DNA of 64,000 nucleotides from Decorospora gaudefroyi (lineage: Eukaryota; Ascomycota; Dothideomycetes; Pleosporales; Pleosporaceae). The notes under the pieces are model-generated. The model did not search any database. It was not told the origin of the DNA and saw only the letters and a program-made list of their open reading frames with translations. Made by a program: the position numbers and the translations under genes. The DNA lies in assembly GCA_010015605.1 (NCBI GenBank), contig ML975357.1, forward strand, positions 1 to 64,000, given 5' to 3'. Within the stretch, counting starts at the first letter, position 1; the number at the start of each line of letters is the position of its first letter. Positions 45,968-58,747 of the stretch are shown here, in pieces.

Positions 45968-47697
45968 AATGGCAGTGCGTGCGTTGAAGTTCGGAGTTGT
46001 TAAGCGTGGGAGTAATGATCCAAAGGGCTGAGATAAGAGTCGTCAGTTGACCTGCAAGAGACGGCTTGATGCTGTTGCTTTGGTGTTGGTAAAAGTTGCA
46101 GGAATGCAAAGGTGGTTGGGGTTATCTAATATGTTGCCTGGCAACGAAAGTGGAAGAAGGTAGGGAAGGTAGGAATGTTCTGAGCAAAGCGCTTTTAACG
46201 ATAGAAATGAATGACGGAGAACAATAAGAATTGAAGCAACACAATGAGTGCTGTGTGAGCGACAGTGAGCCTGCGTGAAGGAAAGAAGGTGACAGAAGGG
46301 GCCCGATGGCATTGTATAAGTACGGTGACTGGTATTCTGGAGGCGACTTACAATAGCTTTGTCACGCCAATCAGGCTTCTGGAAACTCCTTGTTTCAAGT
46401 TTCGAATAGCCGGGGTGTACTCTTCGCTGCGCTGTGCTCGACTCGTTTTCCCCGGCCTCGAATAGACATTTTATATTCCCGCCTACATTGTGATACCAGC
46501 GCTCTGCTGTCGCCTCCCCACCATGCCCGACCACGCTGTTCGATGCACAGGAGCCCCCATCGTTCTCTCTCGCCTCATGATATGGACCGGCGGCCATGTC
46601 TGCAAGCCGCATTCCGCGCGCCCGCTGAAGGTGCCGCAGAAGCCTTTCTGGAATGTGACCCTGTATCCCTCGCGTACATCCAAAATTACCTAGGGTCAGT
46701 GCTAGCAGGGTCCACCAGACGTGTCGTTCAGTGTGCCTTTCTCCGCTTGAAACAACTGGGCGTTGTAGGCCAGTCAGTGATTGAGGTTGTTCGGAGGTTG
46801 CGAGGCGAGCGTTTGTCCCTGGATCGAAACAAGGATCTGACTGGTAGCGCCACAACCGATCGCCGGACGTGAGACAGCTCTGAAACACCAAGGCATCTAC
46901 AGGCCCTCAGTGGCCGGCCTTCGAGATAGACTCTGAAAGAGCGCTTCAGCGCCACGCTTGAGCTACGTGCCATTCGACGCGACGGGCCGGCAGAAGATCG
47001 TGCGTGGATGCGCTGTGAATCGCAGGCCCGCCCACAGTCAAGAAAATACACGTAGAGTCAGTCACCTAGGCTGGGCGCATCACACTCGACCACATGCCAT
47101 TGCTCACGTATCTATGCCTGCCTCGGCATATCTTTGCGTATCACACAGATGGCCTTGGCCTTGCCTCGACCGTGTTCGCCAAAGGGATACATGCGACGAG
47201 GCCGCCTTACGGATACCGGCAGGCACCAACCAGCACCACCTAATCAGTCGCATCTCCAAACACCCCGCTGTCTACACCGAATTCAAGGGTCGCCATGTTC
47301 TGCCAATCGTCGTCTGTTGATGCGTATCCAACATTTACCATGGTTTTATGCGGCACCGGGTATATTCTTCGTCATTTTATTTAGGGTGCAGAGGTGGGGT
47401 TGTTTGATGAGACCATCAAGACTGGTCCTCGTGCCGCTAGCCGCCACGTAGGGAGATCATTCATGCTTAACAGGGACTTCTATACTACTCGGGTCGACGA
47501 ATGACATTGCGTACCTGGTGTTTGGCTGCAGAGTGCTCTACACACTGCACAGTACGGTAGTCACGTAGTAAAACGAAGACAGAACTTAACCTAGATTATT
47601 GTAAGTCACATGTCCCACTCGCATGCTGTTCAGACAGTACCAGCAATCCTTACCATCATTCGCCGGTGAACTCAAAGTAATTTGGGGTGCCAACTAT
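45968..47697. other. upstream region of the GH55 gene
   Basis: About 1.7 kb. Left part is the GH55 promoter and leader. A 282-codon minus-strand frame (46043-46891) and a 160-codon plus-strand frame (46390-46872) overlap each other; neither has a motif or codon pattern that convinces me. Confidence 0.4.
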
Positions 47698-49683
47698 TCA
47701 CCACAAGTTTTTCGCATCTTCTTCTTTAGCAGTGGCGCGTCGGGTCGGCTGGCCACCATCGGCCTCCTCAATCAACATGCGGCCAATTACCGCGGCGAGG
47801 CGTTCGATGCCTTCCGCGAGCATGGCCTCATCTTCCCACTAGCATCACGTCAGTGAAGACACATTGAGAGTAAAGCCCGAAAGTCATACTGCAAAGCAAA
47901 CCCTGATGTCGTTGCTGAAAGAGGTGCCTTCGTGTTCGGTGTCACCGGGAACCTGGGTCTGTGAGCACTAAGTCTATACCGGCGGAAAGGCGGACTTACT
48001 TCAAACATTTCGCCCTGTAAGCATCGTCGTTAGCTGCACCTCTGATATGGATCTGGATCATAATCATGTTCTGTACTCACCTGTGCTACCGCCAGATTTT
48101 CCTCTTCCTTGGCTCGTTGTGCGACGACGAGGCCCTTTAGTGGAGAAGGCAATGTCAGCCAGATGAAGTAGCCGCCGACGACTTCACGGTCAGTCTGAGG
48201 TGTGAGCACGCCGAGCGGGGTCAGATGCTTGTTGATGGTTTCTACCATCCGGCGGTACCGACTCCCATACGCTGGCTGAAGTGTGTCGTACACGTAGCGT
48301 TGGAGCTCCCCTATCTCCAATGTCTCAGCAACAAAGCAGGCTGTCAGCTGGCTCGGTGAACCACCGGAACGACTTGATCCTCTGAGACGACGTTAGCTGT
48401 CAACGCCGGATTGAGCGAGACACGGTATCATTAGCCATAACTAAAACCACTTACGTCTGCGAGACACCATACGCCAGCTTTGGTGTACCCTCTAGCCAAC
48501 CCGTTCGCAAGCCAGGTCCGAAGATCTTGGAGAAGCTACCGTTCGAAGCAGCATTGCCGAAGCCGTCTGCGCCATGTCTTTCGGCACCGCCGTCAAGGTA
48601 TCTGTCGACGTCTACAATCCGGGGCAAACCAGCTGTCTCGATTGAAAGCGTGCTAGGGCTCAGACTTGATGGCCACTGTAGGAAATCGTACACATCGTCT
48701 GTAATGATAAGGGCGTCATACTCTCTGGCCAGACGTACCAGCTCCTCTCTTCTCCTTAAGCTCATGGTCTTGGAGCTAGGATTAGAGAAAGCTGGGACGG
48801 CGTAGATTACGTGTTTGTATATCTTGTTCGAAGGCCGAGAAAGCTTGAATTGCTAATCATTGTCAGTAAGTCAAGAAGGACGTTCCGTTCAGGTACAACA
48901 ACGCATAAGGTCGCGATGGATAGAGATCGGGTCGCAATGGTCTCAAGAGCAGCAACGCCCTAGGGCTCTAAGCCAGGTTCGGCAGCAACACTCACCGGCT
49001 CATTGTTATTCTGAGACTTCGCCTTGTCTTCACTCTTTCGGATCTGGGTCCTTAGATATTGCATATCGATACCTTGATCATCCTCCGGCACAGCTCGGAG
49101 TTTTTTATGAAAGCCAGCATCTTCGAAGATGCGGAAAGCAAGCATGTAGGCCGGAGCCACTATCCATACATTTCTCGTGAATACGGGATCAGTAAAATCT
49201 TGAAGTAAACAGGCAAGATTCTGCGAAGCGCCGCCGGAGATGCATATTCGATCCTCAGACACAGGATCTGCGGGATTATAAAAGCGCGTAAGCCATTCGG
49301 CCATGTTCCGACGTAATCTGGGGTCTCCTGCATCCGGCCCGTAGCACATAGCGGGAAAGGCAAGCGGCTTCTTCTGGAGCACTTGGTGGGCTGCTTTGTC
49401 TAGCAACTGCGTTGGAAGCAAGGAGATGTTCGGCCATCTAATGTTGTTAGCAGGTACTCAAGGCCATTACAAAAGCCTGGTTGGACCACGTAGTGTCCCA
49501 AAAGGCATGCAGCATATGGGCTCCTATTGCAGGGAAGGAGCGGTGCGGGCAATGACAAGTGGAGAGGAGGACGTGCCCTCTGAGCAGATTGATAAGTTTC
49601 TTGGAGCTAGTCTTGCTTCCGACGACGTCCGGCAAAACGAACGTCTTCAATATTTGGTCCGCAATCGGTTCGCCGCCGCCCAT
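47698..49683 (-). CDS. PLP-dependent aminotransferase, class I/II (fold type I)
   Basis: Seven exons: 49683-49577, 49437-48996, 48852-48455, 48381-48081, 48014-48000, 47958-47890 and 47838-47698, 490 aa. Intron 1 (139 nt) is read as GC-AG (GCACGT donor), since only this gives INLLRGWPNISLLPTQ in frame. Intron 2 is 143 nt; the others are 73, 66, 41 and 51 nt. Exon 5 is just 15 nt. Family landmarks are ISGGASQNLACLLQDF, TDDVYDF (Asp236 and Tyr238 contact PLP) and FSKIFGPGLRTGW with the Schiff-base Lys at about 292. It is probably cytosolic; no targeting signal is clear. The 2-aminoadipate/valine-pyruvate transaminase-like branch is likely, substrate unknown. Confidence 0.88.
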
Positions 49684-50558
49684 ATTGGCAAATGTATTGG
49701 ATGCTGAGGCAGCCGTATTCGGCGACGGGGTATGAACGGCTGGGTACAAGTACCGAAATGGCTGATGCACCGTGGGAGAGGCGGTTTCGTCTATGCGGGC
49801 GAAAGCAATGCGGTGAGAAGCTCGAGCTTACATGGGATGTGAAGGAAAACGATGTTGGCCTGTCGTATGGCGCAATTCACAGCTCTAATCGATACGGTAA
49901 ACGATACGTCATCAGCTCGGTACGTAGAAGCACCGGAAACTTTCCACTCGAGCTGTTTGCGATGCGCCTTCTGTGTTCCTCTCTCCGAAGCAACCGGACA
50001 CGATATAGCAGCTATTGATAGTGGATGTATGCAAATTTTGAAGATGCTTAGAACAGCTTGAGACGTTGACGAGGCGGATGCGGCGTAGGTCCGTTTCCGT
50101 TTCCGTTTCCGACAGCGTGAGAACTGCAGGATGAGGCGCAGGGCCTGATGAGCCAACACGAGCGTCCTCTCTTAGGTCAAAAACGGGGCTGAATGGGTGA
50201 CCGAAGAGCCATTCGCAAAAAATCATGTCCCAAAGTCAGCGCCTGAAGCCAATGACAGCTGGCATTCCCAGGCACACCCACGTTGCCCGATCCGTCCATG
50301 CACCCATGACCATTCGTCATGCCGCACTAGCATGGCTGGCCTCTTCCGCCGCTCAAATATAGATCGTCTAGTCCTTTCACTAGCTTTTCAGCGAAGCCTT
50401 TATACTATCGTGACCGGCCCGCGCCCTGCATACATGGCGCTCTGTTTGTTGTTTACTGCGTTTATAGACGGCAAGATACGGAGCGCATAGTGTTCTTCCG
50501 TCCCTGACGACCCCTCGACCGCCGCATCGGCGCATACAACGAGTAGACGGCGCCCGCC
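49684..50558. promoter_or_regulatory. divergent promoter region
   Basis: Separates the aminotransferase (minus) from the gene at 50559 (plus). Contains a short GTTTCC tandem near 50091-50110. No gene seen. Confidence 0.45.
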
Positions 50559-53206
50559 ATGTTGAGCGAGAAGAAGAAGTCCGGCCATCGGCTATCGAGC
50601 ATCTTCTCCAGCGCACCGTCCGACGCGTCGGCGGCATCCTCCGAGTCCAGCAACCGGCTGACCAAAGTGCGAAACCGGCTGTCTTCAGCGACGCATCTCG
50701 CGCCCGAATACCCTCCCCCAGCGGCACCCACGTCTCCGCGCGCGCTGTCTCTCGAGAACCCGACCATCCAGCCCGTCGCATCTGCCGTCGATCTGGAGCC
50801 GCTCGAACCGCCGCCGCCGCTCGAGGTGCCGTCGCGCGGAACATCGCCGTTCAACAGCCGGCCCGGAACGCCGTTGGAGTCGCCGTCCGAGGGGAAACTG
50901 AAGAAGCTCCGGAGGAAAAGCGGGCTCTTTGGCGGCGCACCAGGCAGCGGGGATGACGCTCTCTCTGGCGCACCGCATGGGCATGCCCGTCCGCTCGCGT
51001 GGATTGTCGGCCACAAGGGGAAAGTGCCGTACAACCTGACGTTCCTGGTGAACGGCGAGAAAGTAGGTTGGCTGGTTTGGCTCAGGGTATACTGTGTCTG
51101 GGACCGCGTGGGCTGACGACCGCATGACAGGTGCCAGAGCTGTGGGATGACGCAGGCGACACCTTCGTCTACCTCTTCCCGCGGACGTCCAACAAAGGCC
51201 CCTCTTTCCGCATCGACTCGTCCGTCTACGCTGCCTCGCAACTGCTCACCCGTCTCGTCCATGGCAGCCTCTACAGCGATGCGAACTCGACGACCGCGGT
51301 GCCCCCCCTCGATCTCGCCGAGCGGACGTCGCGCCGGGTATCGCGCGACGCCCACGGCGACCAATCGCGAACCGCGTCTCCCGCACAGAGCCAGATAGGC
51401 AGCTCAGACGGATCCAAGGGGTCGAGGGCGCTGAGCGATGCCGTCGAGGATGACTACACCGAGAAGCATCTGTACATGCCCATCTCGCTGAGCTCAGACG
51501 CCGCCGTCACCCCCCAGGAGCCACGGCTCAGCTCCGATGATACCGACACGCTCGTCACCTACCGCAACTTCTTCGCCTTCCTCATCGGACAGTCGTTGGT
51601 CGCTACCGAACGCCATTCAGACATCTTCGACATCTTCCTGCGCATAGCCGACATCCTCTCGCACTATGCCTTCTCCAACGTCGACGGATCCACGTTTGGC
51701 GAGGTCGCTGCTTCGAGCTTCGACTGCTACGTCGACGAGCTGACCCTTGCCGATGTCAGACATAGCCGCGAGAAGACAATCGAAGCCATGGTGCTTGGCG
51801 AGAGAATGCGCTCCATGTCGCTTTACACCCAAGGCTTCGTCCACGCCGCCGGCAAATACGACAGCATCAAAGAGGTGGCGTCGCCAAAATTTGCCATGGT
51901 GACTGCCAAAACGGCAACCCGCCTCCAACGCGCGGCCATGGACCTCGACAGCCGAGAAGCCACCATCAATGGAAAGCTCAAGGACTTTGAATTCCCCCAC
52001 ATCTTCTCTGGTATCATGAATAGCGCCATGGCTAGCGAGGGCAAGATCATCAGCTTCAAGAAATGGAAGGCCGCCTTTATGACCTTCAGGTCGTTCGTAT
52101 TCGATTACTACAAACACAAGTATGGGTCATGGTTACCAAAAGCCAAGTCCAAGAAGAACAACCTAACCACGAGTGGTCTGAATCGACTCGTTTTGCTTGA
52201 GCTCTACCGCGACATGTCTAACCTATACGACCTCCTTGTGGATAGGACGAACCTGACGAATCGCACTGCGGACGGCTTCCTCGCGGAAGACGAAGGGACG
52301 GATTTCGAGTCTGTCGTCGCACGCGCGCTGAGAAAGGTCCTCAGCGAGTACGACCGTTCAACGCCCCCTGTGCAGCCGCCAATACCATTCGATCTGCCAT
52401 TATACCCCATTTCGCAGAATGCGAAAACGGGAGACGCTAAGAAAGATGCGAAGGCGCGTGGAAAGAAACTGCACAAAGAAGAAGTTTCAAAGCTGTTGAA
52501 GCAATCGCACAACGTTGACGCGGAACAACAAACACCCTTCTTGGAGGCTTTCCGCGCCTTCGAATTCAAGCACGCCACTGGCTCTTCGATGGACGACATG
52601 TGGGACTTGCGGTCAGGACAGTGGCTCTTCCTCTATGCTGTCATACAGTCGCTACCCATGTTGGTAGTAGATGCACCCGGTGTTCGATTTACAGAGGGCG
52701 TAGAGTACTTCCTGTGTGAGGTGCCCAGAAGCAGCGTGCCATGGGGTCGAGAGGACACGACGCGAGCCCGGACATGGTTCGGTGTCGCCGGAGGAGCTCA
52801 AGTTGTCAGCTTACCTACAGACGTTGTCGAGAACGGGGTCGAAGGCGTCTTCCGACGATCTCACTGCTGGAAAAAGGCACAACAATGGGCGGCCAATGAC
52901 ACGCTACTCCATGCCGCAATGCAAGAATTGAACGCCAATGCGTCGCCGTTGCCTCCGCCGCCCGGTCTGCTCGATCCCTCAGGTGCCGGCGCCCGTGGAC
53001 GATCTGCCAGTCCCGATCGGCGCCGCGAGAGCGTTATGAACCTGGGGCTCGAAGCCTTGCCTTTACCTCCTGGTATCGCTCCGCCCATGTCCGCTGGTTC
53101 GCCGTTGCTAAGGCCAGCGTCGAGCAGCGACCCAAGCAAGACCTTTGACGCTATACTGGGCATGAGCGCGCCTGCCAGTCCAAAGTCCAAAAAGAAGAAG
53201 AAATAG
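50559..53206 (+). CDS. large fungal protein of unknown function (DUF8004-like?)
   Basis: Exons 50559-51062 and 51131-53206, 859 aa, with a 68-nt intron (GTAGGT donor, GACAG acceptor) between VNGEK and VPELWDD. The N-terminal 150 residues are Ser/Pro-rich and basic. A globular middle follows: WIVGHKGKVPYNL, then VYLFPRTSNKGPSFRI, NFFAFLIGQSLVATERH and MTFRSFVFDYYKHKYG. From about residue 740 the tail is Pro-rich and ends in a Lys run. No signal peptide or membrane helix. It resembles a conserved Pezizomycotina family that I associate only tentatively with DUF8004. Biochemical role unknown. Confidence 0.78.
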
Positions 53207-53591
53207 GCTCGTTTTGATGAGGGTAGTATCAGTTTTGCATAAGAGCGCGTTGATTTTTGTCCATACCACGTACTATTTACCGTCACCTTTCCCAGCAACA
53301 TTGGCGGGCTTTTGTAATTTTTTTTTTCAGAGCGTTGTCGTACTGGTGCGTTTTCGCACAGATACATCTTGTAAGAGACGAGCAATGATGTAGAAGTTTA
53401 ACATTAGAGCACGATACCAATGGTAATGGAATGTTCTTATCGCGCTTGCTGTCTTAGCTCCCGCCCGCTCCATTGCCGATATCGTCGTTGCCTGCATTTA
53501 CCCACGAAGACATTACACTCCCACAGGGCAATCTTCGCGCGTCTGCGAAGCTTCGATCGCGGCTTCCTTCCTCCTTACTGAGCCTCTAACC
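53207..53591. other. short intergenic region
   Basis: 3' UTR of the preceding gene and promoter of the sideroflexin gene. Nothing else seen. Confidence 0.5.
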
Positions 53592-54903
53592 ATGACGTCC
53601 TCACTACCAGGAAATCGAGACCTGCCCGTGTCCCAATTCAATCTTGGCACTTATTGGGGTCGCGTGCAGCATTCCGCCAACATAGCAGACCCGAGGTGAG
53701 ACATTGCGCAAACAAAAAGTTCCTTGCGAGTGCTGGGTGTGGTGAGTAAATACCACGACCTTTAGATTTTCGATTGCCTTTCTTCGTAGCCTTTGCGCAT
53801 GTAGTATAGAAGCCTTAGCTAACGATGCGCAATGCAGAACGCTTCTCACGTCCCCCGCCGGCCTCGAAAATGCGAAGGAGCTCGTTACTGCGTATAAGAC
53901 GGGCAAGATACCAGAGATGACGCCAGAGCTATGGAAGGCGAAGAAGATCATCGACTCTACGATACATCCAGGTACTACTAGAAGCGCGCAATTGCACGCA
54001 TGGACGAGAAGCTGACGGAGCCCAAGACTCTGGACAACCAGTCTTTTTACCCTTCCGCATGTCATGCTTCGTCCTCACCAATTTGGTCGTCACGGCTGGG
54101 ATGCTTACACCGGGCCTCTCGGTATGCAAGTTGCATTGGGCTCGAAGCGCAGCATACTGACTCAGAGCAGACCGCAGGCACGCTCGGATGGCAGGTTACG
54201 AATCAGTCGGTCAATGTGGGAATCAACTTCTCGAATGCGAACAAGTCGGTCCCGCTCTCCACTTCCACCATTGTTCAGTCCTACCTCCTTGCGGTCAGCG
54301 CATCCTGCGGCGTTGCGCTGGGTCTGAATGCCTTGGTGCCTCGCTTGAAGCGCTTGTCACCCAATGCGAAAGTTATTGCAGGCCGTCTAGTTCCATTCGC
54401 AGCCGTCGCTACAGCCGGTGCACTCAACGTATTCCTCATGCGCGGCGAGGAGATCAGGCAGGGTATCGATGTATATCCAGCACTGTCACAAGTCGAGAAG
54501 CGCAGAGTGGAAACGGGGGATCTTGAGGTCAAACCTTTGGGAAAGAGCAAGAAGGCAGCCACGCTCGCTGTAGGGGAGACGGCGCTGAGTCGTGTGTTGA
54601 ACGCAACACCGATCATGGTCCTGCCACCTCTCCTTCTTGTCAGATTACAGAAGACGGAGTGGCTCAAGCAAAGGCCGCGCATGCTAACTCCTGTCAACTT
54701 AGGTGAGTCATGATACGGGCTACAAAGGCGTACTGTCAGTTAATGCGCGATCAGGACTCATTTTCGCTACCTCCATATTCGCACTGCCGCTTGCGCTAGC
54801 CGCGTTCCCGCAGCGCCAGGCTGTCAGTGCAAGGACACTGGAGCCTGAGTTTCACGATCGCGGGGGCAAGGACGGTATGGTGGAGTTTAACCGCGGGATA
54901 TGA
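53592..54903 (+). CDS. sideroflexin (mitochondrial tricarboxylate/serine carrier family)
   Basis: Five exons: 53592-53695, 53838-53971, 54027-54121, 54171-54702 and 54755-54903, 337 aa. Introns are 142, 55, 49 and 52 nt, GT-AG. Joins restore the diagnostic HPDSGQ motif (intron 2), FRMSCFVLTNLVVTAGMLTP, WQVTNQSVNVGINFSNANKS and the ALNVFLMRGEEI-x-GI block. About five membrane helices are expected, in the inner mitochondrial membrane. Animal SFXN1 carries serine into mitochondria for one-carbon metabolism, and yeast Fsf1 is the fungal relative; the substrate here is inferred only. Length matches the family (about 320-330 aa). The acceptor of intron 3 could shift by six bases' worth of AG choice without breaking frame. 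Confidence 0.93.
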
Positions 54904-55537
54904 TAGGACCGGTGGTATATGGGAGGAGTACAAGATGGCTGGAACATTCAGTGCGCCAGCGAGTATCTCTCGGGGGCCCATTCATGAGACGTGTGCCATT
55001 TGTCGCGCAAAAAGAATGGTAAACGGCTGCAACCAAGGGAAGGGAAGGAAGCCCGGCGCCGTTGCGGCGAACATCTGCTTCCTGCCGCTCTGATTGGCAG
55101 AGCACCTCGAGCACTGCACACAAAGCTTGATCTTGGAAAAGCCGTGAAGACCAGATGTACTTTTTGCGTAAAAGGCTCCAGGCAGTAGTGAATGAAGTTT
55201 TACGTACAATAATTGATCTTTACTTGTGCTGTGCGTTGTCGATACATGCTAGGTAAAGGTGGCCTCTTCCCTCTAACAGCCACCTGTCAAAACCTTAGGG
55301 TACTTAGCTTTAACCACTGAAGCTACATTTACGATCGGAACGCCAACGGCTCCACACTTTATGTACCACGGTTGTGAGCGACGATTTCCTCACCGCAATC
55401 CTCTAGGATAGACTTTTTCCTCTCTTTTCGCAGTTTTCCTCGTGTGCTTCTCCGCCATATACCCTGGACTTCCCCGCGAAGCCCACGACATCCCACCACG
55501 CGCTGGTAACGACACATTGCATTTTTCCTCCCAGAAT
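54904..55537. other. intergenic region upstream of Lhs1
   Basis: The Lhs1 frame is open upstream to 55442 but begins there with GTG, so this part is leader. No gene seen. Confidence 0.5.
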
Positions 55538-58500
55538 ATGGCGCCGCCAGGACGCCGGAGAGTTCATCTCTCACCCGCAACAGTTCTGCTCGGCCTCGTC
55601 TTCCTCTTCTCGTCGACTGCCTCGGCCGCATCGGCCGTCTTAGGTGTGGACCTAGGAACCGAATACATCAAAGCTGCGCTGGTTAAGCCCGGCATTCCCT
55701 TGGAGATCGTCCTCACCAAAGACTCGAAGCGGAAAGAGACGTCCGCCGTCGCCTTCAAGCCCTCGAAGGGCGGCGCACTCCCCGCGGGCTCCTTCCCCGA
55801 ACGATTTTACGGCGGCGACGCGATTGCGCTACAGGCCCGTTTCCCTGGCGATGTCTACCCGAACCTGAAGCACCTGTTGGGCGTTTCAAGTGACAGCGAT
55901 GTGGTCAGCGTGTACAAGGAGAGATACCCCGCGCTCGAAGTTATAGGCACAGCGGGTCGCAAGACGGTCAGCTTCCAGAGCGGCGTGTTCGCAGCTGAGG
56001 GAGAGAAGTCGTACACAGTCGAAGAGCTACTGGCTATGGAGTTGAAGAACGTACGGGAAAACGCAAAAGCCTTGGCAGGAAAGGGCTACGATGTCCAAGA
56101 CGTCGTCTTTTCGGTTCCGGCTTTCTACACGGTGGACGAAAGGCGTGCACTCGAGGTCGCCGCCCGCTTGGCGGGCATGAAGGTCCTCAGCGTGGTGTCC
56201 GATGGTCTAGCTGTCGGCATCAATTATGCTACGGCAAGGACATTCCCCGATGTTACAAAGGATGGCAAACCAGAAATCAACCTCGTGTTCGATATGGGCG
56301 CTGGATCGGCATCTGCCACTGTTCTCAAGTTCCAGGGAAGGACCGTCAAGGACGTCGGCAAGCGCAATAAGACTATCCAGGAGGTTCAGGTTGTGGGCGC
56401 GGGCTGGGACAGGACGCTTGGAGGCGATGCCTTGAACTCGCTCATCGTGGATGATATGGTTTCCACTTTCGTGCAACTTCCCGGCGCGAAGAGCGCATCT
56501 ATCACCGCTGAAAAGGCCAAGACGCACGGTCGTACCGCTGCGAAGCTCTTCAAAGAGGCCGAGAGACTTCGTCAGATGCTCAGCGCCAACAAGGAGGCGT
56601 CGACCTTTTTTGAGAGCTTCTTCGAGGATGTAGACTTCCGATACAAGATCTCCCGTACAAAACTTGAGGAGCTTTCCTCTGCCTACGCCGCCCAAATTGA
56701 CGGTCCCATCAACCAGGCTCTGGAGGCCGCTGGACTCACCTTCAAAGATATCGACTCCGTTATTGTCCATGGTGGTGCTACTCGTACACCTTTCGTCCAG
56801 GCTCGTCTCGAAGCGCTTGCAGGGAAGGGCAAAATCAGGGCCAATGTCAACTCTGATGAGGCTGCTGTTTTCGGTGCAGCATTCAAGGCCGCTGGTCTCA
56901 GCCCGTCTTTCCGTGTCAAGGAGATCCGTGACTCGGACACCCAAGGCTACAACCATGGCATTCAGTACATGTTCAACCTCAAGGACCGCGATCAGAAGAT
57001 CTTCACACCCAGCACTAAACTTGGTGCTACCAAAGACCTGCCTTTCCAGATGATGGGCGAATTCGAATTTACGCTCTACCAGGCTATCCCCGGCACCAAG
57101 GGTAAAGTTTCGAAGGACCCTACTCTTCACTTCCAAAGTGGCAACTTGACCAGGGTTGTCACGAAGCTGATCGACGAGGAGAAATGTGACCGTGAGAGCT
57201 TCAACAACTATGTTCAGGTCAGACTGAGCCCAATCACTGGTACGCCTGAAGTGCTTTCCGCGTGGGTCACCTGCGAAGCTGAGACGGAGGAAACCAAGGG
57301 CGGCATAGTTGATGGTGTCAAGAATTTGTTTGGCATGGGAGGAAAGAAGGATCAGGACCCGTTGAAGGAGGCCGAGAGCTCTTCCTCGTCCTCGTCGGCT
57401 TCAGCCTCGGAATCCTCGTCATCCTCATCCTCATCCTCTTCATCGTCATCGTCGTCTTCCCCAGACGCTGCGAGTACTGATGATGCCAAAGTTACTGAGA
57501 AGAAGACCAAGACCGTAAGGTCGGCAATCACCTACGATGTCACGCAGTTGGGATATGTAAAGTTTCCTCGCAAAGAGCTCAAAAGGATGCAGGACAGGTA
57601 AGTTACTCCAACACAATATTACAAACATACTAACATGAAAAGGCTCGCCGCTTTCGATGCGTCCGACAAGTCTCGTCGTGTGCGCGAGGAAGTACTGAAC
57701 TCGCTCGAGGCTTTCACTTACCGTTCCCGCGATTACCTTGACGACGAGTCTTTTATCCATGTTTCAACATCGGCTGTCCGCTCAACACTTGAGAAGACAC
57801 TCAGTGCTACCTCCGATTGGCTCTATTCTGATGGTGCCGAGGCAGACGAGGAGACTCTCAGAAGCAAGCTCAAGGAGCTAGAGGATATTGTCAAGCCCGT
57901 GCTCAAGCGCAAAGATGAAGCCGCCAAGCGCCCCGACGCCCTCAAAGAGCTAAAAGACACCATCGCTCACATCAAGGAAGTCGAACAGTTGGTCGATAGC
58001 CAGATCAAGACACAATCCGCTGAGAGCTCTAAGAGCAGTGAAGCTGTCTCGAAAGCCTCGGCTGAAGCATCCGCATCCCCCTCTGCTGACGCCATGGATG
58101 ATCTTGATGAAGACGCAGATGCATCTGCCTCTGCACCCGCCGAGCCTGAAATCACTGAAGTCCCAACCATATACACCGAATCCGATCTTGACAGAGTCCA
58201 AGAGCTCGCATCCAAAGCGCAAAGGTGGCTTGAGGAGAACGAGGCCAAACAGAGCAAGCTCACAGAAACCGATGACCCAGCTTTCACCGTCATGGATATC
58301 GAGGCAGAGAAGAAGCGCATGGACGATGTCATCATGGACATGATGATGAAAAAGATGAAGCACTTCAAGCCCCCGAACCAGGAAAAATCAAAGTCCAAGA
58401 CCAAGCCCAAGCCCAAGTCCACCAAATCCAAGAAAGCCGCCAGCAAGACGAAGAAGGCGACGACCAAAGAGACAGAGAAGCCTGAAGCAGCAGAGCACGC

Positions 58501-58747
58501 TCACCCTGATCCCGAAGGCCCAAGTGAAGAAGAGCTGCAGGAGGCGCTGAAGAAGGCTGGTATGGACGGACAGGGCGTCAAGCTTAAGAACTTTGGACAC
58601 AAGGACGAGATGGTGGATGAGCGGGGCAGAAAGCTGAAGAAGCTTGATATTGACCAGGACGCGACGGAAGAGGAAATTCTGGCCGCGCTTGACAGGGCTA
58701 TGGAGCAAGGCAAGGACAAGAAGGAGGAGGGGCACAGTGAGCTGTAA
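55538..58747 (+). CDS. LHS1: ER-lumenal Hsp70-like chaperone Lhs1 (Hyou1/Grp170 family)
   Basis: Exons 55538-57597 and 57643-58747, 1054 aa, with a 45-nt intron (GTAAGT, ACTAAC, AAAAG). A signal peptide covers about residues 1-32, followed at once by the first ATP-binding box VLGVDLGTEYIKAAL. Other ATPase boxes are LVFDMGAGSASATV and VIVHGGATRTPFVQ. The linker to the substrate part carries a poly-Ser tract (about residues 614-641). The long C-terminal helical region is Lys/Glu/Ala-rich. The last residues are GHSEL, an ER-retrieval-like ending that differs from HDEL. Lhs1 serves as nucleotide-exchange factor for Kar2/BiP and a holdase during import and folding. Start chosen at the ATG that gives the signal peptide. 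Confidence 0.95.

Noticed and set aside
46043..46891. 282-codon minus-strand open frame upstream of the GH55 gene
   Set aside because: No motif, signal or membrane segment, and it overlaps a 160-codon frame on the other strand. It lies where the GH55 promoter must be.
56207..57136. 309-codon minus-strand open frame
   Set aside because: Antisense shadow of the Lhs1 ATPase domain, which is unambiguous on the plus strand.
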